In this document: piece after piece, positions 1-5,198 of the stretch
How positions within the stretch are numbered: position 1 is the stretch's first letter
Layout of the letters: each line of letters starts with the position of its first letter
NCBI GenBank assembly: GCA_041609895.1
Contig: JBFIPX010000227.1
Coordinates: 1-5,198, forward strand
Length of the DNA stretch: 5,198 bases
Direction: 5' to 3'
From: JAHHLP01 sp041609895
Lineage (GTDB): Bacteria > Bacteroidota > Rhodothermia > Rhodothermales > JABDKH01
Notes under the pieces: generated by a model
The model's database searches: none
Told to the model about the DNA's origin: nothing
What the model saw: only the letters and a program-made list of their open reading frames with translations
Program-made: the position numbers and the translations under genes

Positions 1-281
1 TACTCCATGGCGATGAAGGGTCGCGACTCGCCGTTCTCCGCCGCGGCCTCGTCGATCTCGTAGACGTGCGCGATGTTGGCGTGGTTGAGTGCGGCCGCTG
101 CGCGCGCCTCACGGTAGAAGCGGGCGCGGTCGTCTTCGGAGACGAGCGCGTGTGGCGGCAACAGCTTGAGCGCGACGGTGCGGTCGAGCTTCGTGTCTTC
201 CGCCTTATAGACGATGCCCATACCGCCGCGACCGAGCTGGTCGACGATGCGGTAATGCGATATGATGGTGCCCGATTTCAC
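1..281 (-). CDS. Ser/Thr protein kinase, PknB/Hanks type, N-terminal part (3' end beyond window)
   Basis: Only the first 93 codons are present. They form most of the N-lobe of a Hanks-type kinase: glycine-rich loop LGRGGMGIVYKAED at residues 16-29, VALK with the ATP-anchoring Lys39, the helix-C glutamate in FYREAR (Glu58), and the start of the hinge IAME at the window edge. The start is inferred as GTG at 281-279: it follows a GGAG by 9 bases, and it places the ISHYR motif within one residue of its position in the neighbouring kinase. By hand count about three quarters of aligned residues match that neighbour with no gap, so the two are tandem paralogues. The gene begins 63 bases after the neighbour's stop, which suggests one operon. 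Third-position GC is about 86% by hand count, against about 63% in the matching part of the neighbour. Whether it also has a membrane segment and propeller cannot be seen; by analogy it probably does. Confidence 0.9.
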   Translation of the reverse strand, partial: MKSGTIISHYRIVDQLGRGGMGIVYKAEDTKLDRTVALKLLPPHALVSEDDRARFYREARAAAALNHANIAHVYEIDEAAAENGESRPFIAME

Positions 282-290
282 CCGTATGTG

Positions 291-294
291 CTCC
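291..294 (-). promoter_or_regulatory. Shine-Dalgarno GGAG deciding a GTG start
   Basis: On the minus strand GGAG lies 9 bases before the GTG at 281-279. No ATG in this frame offers a better start, and the resulting N-terminus (MKSGTIISHYR) matches the length of the paralogue's N-terminus (MIGKLISHYR). It supports independent translation initiation of the second kinase despite the short 63-base gap. Confidence 0.5.
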
Positions 295-344
295 GTTCTA
301 GGATTAGGAATTACGTACCCAGGACTGAATGGTGTATGTATACC

Positions 345-2981
345 TCAGTGGCCTACCGGCGCCACGCGTCGCAGTTCTGCGAACCAGTTCTCTACGACCT
401 TCAGCTCGCGCACCGGCTCGTCCGACTCAGCCGATTCTACGACCAGGAATTTCGATCCGGCAGGAGACACGGCGTAACCGAGACCCGGAACGTTAAGATA
501 GTTGCCTTCGAAAAGAACCCGCGGGGTGCCGGCCCTGAATTCTGGCGATGTCGTGACCGGCACCGAGTACCACACCCTGCCCCTGCTGTAGAACAGTTCT
601 CTTCCGGTCGGCGACCATTGCGGCTCTTCGCCGCCGTCGACGGAGATCTGCCAACGAACGTCGCTGGCATCTACCGGACCGACATACACCTCCGAGTTTC
701 GCTCACCAATCAAAGTGTAGGCAATGTACTGGCCGTCTCTTGAGAACACCGGGCTCCACAGGCGCTCCGGCGCTAACAGCCAGGGGCGCGGGCCTCCGGC
801 AACTCCATCTTTAAACGGCAAGACCCAGAGATCAAGGCCCTGGTAGTAAGCGATCATGCCGCCGTCGGGAGACCACGAAAAGGGATCGGCAAATGCCTCT
901 GTCTCCAGCAATGTAGTAGCTGCACCTCCCGTCGCCGGTCTCATAATCATAGAGTATGTGTCCTTGCCTTCTGTCCTCGTGGTGTAGACTATCGATCGCC
1001 CATCGGGAGTCCACAGTGGAGATCTGGACCCCTCGCCGAAACGCGTTCTAGACTTTCGCACGAGATCGTATATCCAAATGACTCCTGGGTCGCCTAGCTC
1101 AACGATGGCGAGACGATCGCCTTCCGGAGAAAGCCTGAATGTACCGAAAAGCTCCGGTTCGAAATCGAGCGGCGTCTTACCGCCGTCGCGCTCTACCCAT
1201 GTGAGACGTCCTCGTTCTGCGGCGCCCCCGGGCACGTAGATCAGCGTACCGTCGTCGGAGACCGTGAATTGAGCGGACCTGTTAACCGACTCCGTGCGGA
1301 CATCATCGATCACGGGCACGGGTGAGCCTGTGACCTCACGCGTCTTTATGTCAAAAGGCACGGCAAACAGGCGACCGGGTCTCGCGAACACGACGTGTCC
1401 TGACCGGACGTAGCGTGGACTGGTCCCGCGTTCGATGATTTGCTTTCCCTCAAAGCTATCCAGCGACAGCATCCATACGTTACGTCGATCTGATAGCAGA
1501 ATGGCTTTGCCGTCAGGTAGAACCGAGAGGTCGGACCAGTTGCTGCCATCCACTTCGGAAAGTGTCGAACCGTCGTTTGCGTCGATGACCTTGAGTTTGC
1601 TCCCTTGCCTTGAGGAGACGACGATACGATTGTCATCGATCCAGGCCACTCCATTGGGATCCGCGGTATCAGAAAGTTCGAGAGGTGCACCACCGCCTGC
1701 GGATACCTTCTTCATTTTGCCGTCGGCGATAAAGGCAATCCAGTCGCCGCTCGGGGAAATCACAGGAAAGTATGCTCGCTCGGTGCCCTGCAGAGTTCGG
1801 ATCTGCCCTGTGTCCATAGCGCGGACCGCGAGCATCGGAAGTCCATCGACACTCGCAACGTAAACCAGGCGGCGGCTGTCGCTTCTCAGGTCAAGAGCAG
1901 AAGCGCCCACTCCAAGAATCGCGGTACCGACAGGCTCAAGAGGAAACTCGGCGGGCAAGGTCAGTGAGAGTCGGTGAACGGGGCGTTCATTCGACGGGAT
2001 CGTGCCGTTCTGTGCCGAACCAAGCAGCCATGCAGCGAACACCGTAGCTACAACCCCGGCAGCCAGACCGCCGAAGGCCCAAACATATTTGATGTTCCGT
2101 GATCGATGACCGCTGTCGCTGACCACGATTGCCGCCGTTCGCGACTGGCTGATAGCCGCCAGGTCGATCCGCCCCAAATCAACCTCGATCTCCGATGCAT
2201 GGCGGTATCTCTTTCCCGGATCTTTGTCGAGGCACTTGTCGACGATGCGCTCGAGTTCGAGTGGAACGCCGGTACGAAGTCCGCTGAGCGGTTCCGGATT
2301 TGAGTTCAGTATTCCGTATACCACCGCTTGCTCGTAGTCGCCCGGGAATGGGAGACGACCCGCGATCATTTCGTACAGGATCACGCCCAAAGACCAGATG
2401 TCGCTTCGGGTATCGACCTCTTCTCCGCGTGCCTGTTCAGGGCTCATGTAGGCGGCCGTACCGAGCGTCGAGCCCATCTGCGTGAGCCTCGTTGACGCGC
2501 TGGTCTTCGCGAGGCCGAAGTCGAGGATTTTCACTGTGCCGTCGTTCGCGATCATCACGTTGCCGGCCTTGACGTCGCGATGGATGATGTTCTTTTCGTG
2601 GGCCGCCGCGAGTCCTCTGGCAACCTGCGATGCGATGGAGATCGCATCTTTCAGTGGCAACGGTCCTCGCGCGATTTGCTCGCTTAGCGTCTCGCCGTCC
2701 ACGTATTCCATGGCTATCAGCGGAGTGGTGGCGCCACCATCACCCGGCACTTCGTCAATCTCGAACACTGTGGCGATGTTCGGATGATGCAGTGCCGCCG
2801 CCGCTCGTGCCTCGCGATAGAACCGAGCGCGGTCGTCCTCCGTGATGAGTGCTTGAGGGGGAAGGAACTTCAGCGCGACCGTGCGGTCGAGCTTTGTATC
2901 TTCAGCCTTGTATACGACACCCATACCACCGCGTCCGAGCTCGTTTACAACGCGGTAATGTGAGATTAGCTTGCCGATCAT
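345..2981 (-). CDS. Transmembrane Ser/Thr protein kinase with C-terminal PD40/TolB-like beta-propeller
   Basis: A complete 878-residue protein. Residues about 8-270 are a Hanks-type kinase with every key motif present: GRGGMG loop 16-21, catalytic Lys38, helix-C Glu57, HRDVKAGN 134-141 with catalytic Asp136, DFG 154-156, and an activation segment ending in SPE 180-182 with Thr172 and Thr175 as plausible autophosphorylation sites. It should therefore be an active kinase. A juxtamembrane stretch (about 271-298) leads to one hydrophobic segment at about 299-321. Residues about 335-860 carry roughly ten repeats of the form S-P-D-G-x-x-(I/L)-x-(Y/F/V), for example near 408, 616, 701, 744 and 787, as in PD40/WD40-like propellers. 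The topology implies a cytoplasmic kinase and an outer propeller, probably a ligand- or protein-binding sensor. No PASTA repeats are seen. The ATG at 2981 gives the family-typical short lead before the glycine loop; its Shine-Dalgarno (GAAAG) is weak. The product and substrates are unknown. Confidence 0.95.
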   Translation of the reverse strand: MIGKLISHYRVVNELGRGGMGVVYKAEDTKLDRTVALKFLPPQALITEDDRARFYREARAAAALHHPNIATVFEIDEVPGDGGATTPLIAMEYVDGETLSEQIARGPLPLKDAISIASQVARGLAAAHEKNIIHRDVKAGNVMIANDGTVKILDFGLAKTSASTRLTQMGSTLGTAAYMSPEQARGEEVDTRSDIWSLGVILYEMIAGRLPFPGDYEQAVVYGILNSNPEPLSGLRTGVPLELERIVDKCLDKDPGKRYRHASEIEVDLGRIDLAAISQSRTAAIVVSDSGHRSRNIKYVWAFGGLAAGVVATVFAAWLLGSAQNGTIPSNERPVHRLSLTLPAEFPLEPVGTAILGVGASALDLRSDSRRLVYVASVDGLPMLAVRAMDTGQIRTLQGTERAYFPVISPSGDWIAFIADGKMKKVSAGGGAPLELSDTADPNGVAWIDDNRIVVSSRQGSKLKVIDANDGSTLSEVDGSNWSDLSVLPDGKAILLSDRRNVWMLSLDSFEGKQIIERGTSPRYVRSGHVVFARPGRLFAVPFDIKTREVTGSPVPVIDDVRTESVNRSAQFTVSDDGTLIYVPGGAAERGRLTWVERDGGKTPLDFEPELFGTFRLSPEGDRLAIVELGDPGVIWIYDLVRKSRTRFGEGSRSPLWTPDGRSIVYTTRTEGKDTYSMIMRPATGGAATTLLETEAFADPFSWSPDGGMIAYYQGLDLWVLPFKDGVAGGPRPWLLAPERLWSPVFSRDGQYIAYTLIGERNSEVYVGPVDASDVRWQISVDGGEEPQWSPTGRELFYSRGRVWYSVPVTTSPEFRAGTPRVLFEGNYLNVPGLGYAVSPAGSKFLVVESAESDEPVRELKVVENWFAELRRVAPVGH

Positions 2982-3007
2982 ATGGGGTCTTTCGAGTAGA
3001 AACTCTC

Positions 3008-3036
3008 TAGATAACCTTACAGGCAGGTAGAATCAA
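3008..3036 (-). promoter_or_regulatory. Candidate sigma70-like promoter for the kinase genes
   Basis: On the minus strand, TTGATT (3036-3031) and TATCTA (3013-3008) are separated by exactly 17 bases, about 27 bases before the kinase start codon. The -35 matches 4 of 6 consensus bases and the -10 only 3 of 6. The spacing and position are right but the boxes are weak, and the host's sigma preference is unknown. Confidence 0.22.
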
Positions 3037-3045
3037 GGCGCCTGT
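3019..3045. repeat. Spaced dyad ACAGGC-N15-GCCTGT overlapping the candidate kinase promoter
   Basis: ACAGGC at 3019-3024 is the exact reverse complement of GCCTGT at 3040-3045, with 15 bases between. It overlaps the -35 box and most of the spacer of the candidate minus-strand promoter, where a repressor or activator could bind. A 6-bp dyad with a free spacer is expected about once by chance in an intergenic region this size, so support is weak. Confidence 0.2.
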
Positions 3046-3082
3046 CGAAAGCGCGATTCGGATATCGTAACATCACGTATGG

Positions 3083-3098
3083 ATTATTCCGGAGTAAT
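3083..3098. repeat. Near-perfect 16-bp palindrome ATTATTCCGGAGTAAT, candidate operator
   Basis: Seven of the eight base pairs of this spacer-free palindrome match; the only mismatch is T3087 against G3094. It is centred on TCCGGA and lies in the middle of the divergent intergenic region, about 100 bases upstream of both flanking start codons, a place suited to a dimeric regulator controlling both directions. A rough estimate puts a match this good at under 0.1 expected in 226 bases for this exact spacing, but many arrangements were inspected by eye. Confidence 0.3.
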
Positions 3099-3173
3099 AT
3101 GACAACGCGAAGAGATTCTTTGGGGTCTCCGGCATCCGGGATAGTTGATGGCTCGTAAGCGCCGCGCATTTTG

Positions 3174-3195
3174 TTGTCAACCCGTTTCGTGACAA
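3174..3195. repeat. Spaced dyad TTGTCA-N10-TGACAA just upstream of the lipoprotein gene
   Basis: TTGTCA at 3174-3179 is the exact reverse complement of TGACAA at 3190-3195. The half-site centres are 16 bp apart, and the second half ends 12 bases before the ATG at 3208. A protein bound here would block transcription or translation of the lipoprotein gene. On the minus strand TTGACA (3180-3175) is a perfect -35 hexamer, but the sequence 17 bases further on (TACGAG) is a poor -10. Confidence 0.25.
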
Positions 3196-3207
3196 TCAGA
3201 GATCATC

Positions 3208-4260
3208 ATGAGAGTCGATTATCACGCTGCGGCCTTGCCGCTCGTTGTTATAATGCTTTTAGGTACCGGATGCAGCAAACCGCCTGGTTCAGGAAGTATT
3301 GACGGCATCGAGCTTGGCCTTCAGACCGAACTGCACCTGAAAGATCTTCAACGCACGCAAGGTCCGGACGAGTCCGCCCTTGAGAGCGTTCGACTTCTCT
3401 TTGACTCGCCACCTGCCGGTCTCGACAGCGTGCGGGTCTACTCCGCAACAGCGGAAATTGAAGAGGGCGAGGGTTCGATCGCTCTTGAGATTTGGCTGAT
3501 GCCGATTGGAACGGATGCAGCCGGATACCTAGCTCTGGCGATCGACGACGATGGTGCCCTACGTCGATCACGTATGTGGGGGGCTTCCGAAATCGACGCG
3601 GATCCGGACGCCGCGTGGGAGAATTACTGGAGACAATTTGAGTACGAGGCCTCGCGCAGCATCATCGCGCCCGAGAAAGCCTTGCCGACTGCAGAGGTGG
3701 ACTCGTTGTGGGCCAAACTCGATGCTGACACATCGGCAGCGGCTGCGAATGCACGCATGATGTACCAGCACCGCCTGGACATGTACGACAACAGTTTCCT
3801 TATTCGGCGCACGATGGCAATGGCAGGTGGCGAGAACGTTGCCCCGCCCGATTGGCTGGCCGCCGGAGTAGAGATGTATTCGCGACTCGAAGAGGTTGGC
3901 AAGCGCCTCCGGCCTATAATCGGAGACAGTGCATCGATAAAGTATGTTGCTGTTGTGGAGGAGGGCCGCGCGATATTATCGCTCGCAGTTGAGGACGCTC
4001 AGGCGGGTCAGGGTGATCAACTTCGAGATCGTATTTTGACTTTTCGTCGTCGAACATGCGGTGCCTGCCACGGAATGAAGAGTCACGACGCCGGTCCCGG
4101 AGGACTCAAGGACGCCGTAATGGCGCAGCTGGACGAGTTGGGAGTTCGGCGAGATCTCTATTCGGTTGGCAAAGACGTGTGGGGCGTGCCGGGAGCTTGC
4201 GAACAATCGCAGTCGATTGCGGATGCGGTCAAGGCGGTGCTGGTGATGGCGGGAGGTTGA
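3208..4260 (+). CDS. Predicted lipoprotein with a C-terminal c-type cytochrome domain (single CxxCH)
   Basis: 350 residues. The N-terminus has a short hydrophobic signal ending LLGTGC-SK, with Cys22 as the likely lipidated residue; Gly at -3 is a less common lipobox choice. An in-frame TGA lies 15 bases upstream of the ATG, so the start is firm although the Shine-Dalgarno (AGAG) is weak. Residues about 40-130 look like a mixed beta domain (SVRVYSA, ALEIWLMPIG, YLALAIDDDGAL) of unrecognised family, with only a faint resemblance to FMN-binding domains and no flavinylation motif. Residues about 178-290 are four helix-like stretches, the last containing CGACH (Cys284, Cys287, His288), the covalent haem c site. 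CxxCH on the final helix resembles class II cytochromes (c'/c556 type), with Met184, Met185 or Met192 as possible axial ligands. A 60-residue tail with Cys331 and a final helix (Met347) leaves a small class I domain possible. Location should be periplasmic or outer-membrane attached. The haem site is well supported; the function is not known. Confidence 0.88.
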   Translation: MRVDYHAAALPLVVIMLLGTGCSKPPGSGSIDGIELGLQTELHLKDLQRTQGPDESALESVRLLFDSPPAGLDSVRVYSATAEIEEGEGSIALEIWLMPIGTDAAGYLALAIDDDGALRRSRMWGASEIDADPDAAWENYWRQFEYEASRSIIAPEKALPTAEVDSLWAKLDADTSAAAANARMMYQHRLDMYDNSFLIRRTMAMAGGENVAPPDWLAAGVEMYSRLEEVGKRLRPIIGDSASIKYVAVVEEGRAILSLAVEDAQAGQGDQLRDRILTFRRRTCGACHGMKSHDAGPGGLKDAVMAQLDELGVRRDLYSVGKDVWGVPGACEQSQSIADAVKAVLVMAGG

Positions 4261-4291
4261 GGTCGACCCCGCGCATAAGCGAAACCGGATA

Positions 4292-4357
4292 GCCCGATAC
4301 CGGACTTCATGGTTGGCTGTCGGGCAGTACCCGTCCGATTGAAGTCATCGGCCCGAC
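4292..4357. terminator. Overlapping inverted repeats between convergent genes, possible terminator
   Basis: After the lipoprotein stop there are three mutually overlapping inverted repeats: GCCCGA (4292-4297) with TCGGGC (4320-4325); GTCGGGC (4319-4325) with GCCCGAC (4351-4357); and GACTTCA (4303-4309) with TGAAGTC (4340-4346). The loops are long (22-30 bases) and no T-run follows on either strand, so this is not a classical intrinsic terminator. Its place between two convergent genes suits a transcript-end or stabilising structure. No other clear signal is seen in 4261-4364. Confidence 0.25.
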
Positions 4358-4364
4358 GGATTCG

Positions 4365-4448
4365 CTACCACCCTGAACCTGGAAATCGTTTGTCCGGATC
4401 GTACTTGCTTCTCAGATTACCCGTCAGCTCATGAAACCGAAATGACGA
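4365..4448 (-). pseudogene. Possible remnant of the C-terminus of an FAD-linked oxidase
   Basis: On the minus strand an open stretch ending in TAG (4367-4365) reads FHELTGNLRSKYDP followed by DKRFPGSGW. The pattern of a helix, then L-R-x-K-Y-D-P-D-x-x-F near the stop, is typical of the C-termini of FAD-linked (berberine-bridge/GlcD-like) oxidases. Upstream the frame runs into the end of the thioesterase gene in a different register with no start, so no intact gene is present. Such oxidases often accompany NRPS/PKS genes, which would fit a decayed former neighbour. The match is short and read by eye only. Confidence 0.27.
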
Positions 4449-4476
4449 CGTTATTACGAAAGGCGCCCGGCTCTCT

Positions 4477-5198
4477 TTACGTCGTCGCAGCAAGTTCGAG
4501 TTCATACTCCCTCAGAACTCCTTCAACACAGTCGGCAAGGGAGTTCGCTGGACTACCACCTAGCACGGAATGATGGTCTTGACCGAAATCCACGATCCGT
4601 ATTCCACCTTCGGCGACCGTCTTCCATCTCCTGATGCGGCTGTCTAGGTCCTCGCGATCCCTCCATTCCTTCGTAAGAATGAATGACAACTCGATATCGG
4701 ACTTCACGGGCGCATAGCGCTGAGAAGCTGCTTTTCCCGCGCGAACGGCTTGCCGCCCGCGCTCACCAAGTTCCTTGAAGTGGCGCCGTCGCTTGACCGC
4801 AGCGCCAGCCCGGCGTATCTGTTTCCTGGCAAGGCCCAGCGCGTACTTCAAGATCCGGCCCTTATCGATGCTACCATGCTGAAGACGTGCTAATACGCCT
4901 CTTCTGCCCCGACTCCCATAGGTCCGCTCCGGATAAATCCACCCGGGATCAACCACGATTACTGCTCCCACCTCATGACCTTTTTCGCGCAGCTGGCGTG
5001 CCACCTCGTATGGCAGGGCCCCCGCGCATTTGAACAGAATATGGTAGGGCCCCGTTGGCTGTACATCTGAAATGGTTCGAACCGCGTTCTCGGCCATTTC
5101 CTCGTAGGATTCCAGCCGGCCTCCATCCGTATTGAATTCAAACCCGCGAACGTTTAGAATCGATCGCCGGCCCGAGTACCTTCGGGCAAAGTCGGCAA
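4477..5198 (-). CDS. NRPS/PKS-type thioesterase domain, C-terminal part with Cys in place of the nucleophilic Ser (5' end beyond window)
   Basis: 239 codons to the TAA at 4479-4477. The frame stays open to the right edge and the residues there (SILNVRGFE, then SYEEMAENAVRTI) match the region before the nucleophile in thioesterases, so the ATG at 5097 is internal and the true start is outside. The alpha/beta-hydrolase signature is clear: VQPTGPY, then EVARQL, then VIVVDPG, then RRWKTVAEGGIRI and DHHSVL near the C-terminus. The nucleophile elbow, normally G-x-S-x-G, reads F-K-C-A-G: Cys codon at 5026-5028, with the first Gly replaced and one residue fewer before EVARQL. The Asp (4948-4950) and His (4573-4575) of the triad are in place. 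A basic Arg/Lys-rich segment between Asp and His corresponds to the lid. Such domains release or cyclise a chain held on a carrier protein. It is probably the last domain of an NRPS/PKS, but a free-standing type II enzyme cannot be excluded. Confidence in the family is high; activity is uncertain. Confidence 0.88.
   Translation of the reverse strand, partial: ADFARRYSGRRSILNVRGFEFNTDGGRLESYEEMAENAVRTISDVQPTGPYHILFKCAGALPYEVARQLREKGHEVGAVIVVDPGWIYPERTYGSRGRRGVLARLQHGSIDKGRILKYALGLARKQIRRAGAAVKRRRHFKELGERGRQAVRAGKAASQRYAPVKSDIELSFILTKEWRDREDLDSRIRRWKTVAEGGIRIVDFGQDHHSVLGGSPANSLADCVEGVLREYELELAATT

Noticed and set aside
66..743. Long plus-strand open frame of 225 codons opposite the kinases
   Set aside because: It spans the end of one well-supported kinase gene, the spacer and the start of the next on the other strand; its protein is rich in Arg/Val with no recognisable domain, as expected for an antisense shadow.
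1435..1863. Plus-strand open frame of 142 codons inside the propeller region
   Set aside because: It is wholly antisense to the kinase propeller coding sequence, shows no motif, and mirrors the codon pattern of the real gene.
2983..3128. Direct repeat TGGGGTCT at 2983-2990 and 3121-3128
   Set aside because: Eight bases without extension, 138 bases apart, near one start codon but not the other; not distinguishable from chance and not a recognisable element.
3099..3158. A 19-codon open frame (MTTRRDSLGS...) in the divergent spacer, preceded by GGAG
   Set aside because: The GGAG is only 4 bases from the ATG, part of it belongs to the palindrome, the peptide has no hydrophobic or regulatory character, and it ends 49 bases before the lipoprotein start without coupling.
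3976..4206. Minus-strand open frame opposite the cytochrome domain
   Set aside because: It is antisense to the CxxCH-bearing coding region and has no domain features.
4477..5097. Starting the thioesterase at the ATG at 5097 as a 206-residue complete gene
   Set aside because: The frame is open to the window edge and the 33 residues upstream match the normal thioesterase region before the nucleophile; starting at 5097 would remove core strands of the fold.

Overview
The window looks like a chromosomal accessory region of a Gram-negative-type bacterium with moderately high GC. It holds a membrane Ser/Thr kinase with a C-terminal beta-propeller, the start of a second kinase of the same kind, a haem-binding lipoprotein, and the end of an NRPS/PKS-type thioesterase. 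Kinase-propeller proteins in tandem paralogous copies are common in Acidobacteriota, Gemmatimonadota and Rhodothermota-like lineages. That is family knowledge; nothing here fixes the phylum.

Layout. Positions 1-281 (minus) hold the first 93 codons of a kinase that runs off the left edge. Positions 345-2981 (minus) hold a complete 878-residue kinase, 63 bases upstream of the first and in the same direction, so the two are probably co-transcribed. Positions 2982-3207 are a divergent intergenic region with a weak candidate promoter for the kinases, a near-perfect 16-bp palindrome and two spaced dyads. Positions 3208-4260 (plus) encode a 350-residue predicted lipoprotein with one CxxCH haem c site near its C-terminus. 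Positions 4261-4476 are a convergent intergenic stretch with overlapping inverted repeats and, on the minus strand, a short tail resembling the C-terminus of an FAD-linked oxidase, possibly a gene remnant. Positions 4477-5198 (minus) are the C-terminal end of a thioesterase whose N-terminal part lies beyond the right edge.

How the parts may work together. The complete kinase has a cytoplasmic catalytic domain, one membrane segment and an outer propeller, so it reads as a one-protein transmembrane sensor. The divergent lipoprotein would sit in the same outer compartment and carry haem, so a shared regulatory region or a sensing partnership is possible but not shown. The thioesterase belongs to a separate, natural-product locus entering from the right. 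Its most notable feature is a cysteine where the family normally has the catalytic serine, with the Asp and His of the triad still recognisable. No RNA genes, CRISPR arrays, insertion sequences or phage genes were seen.
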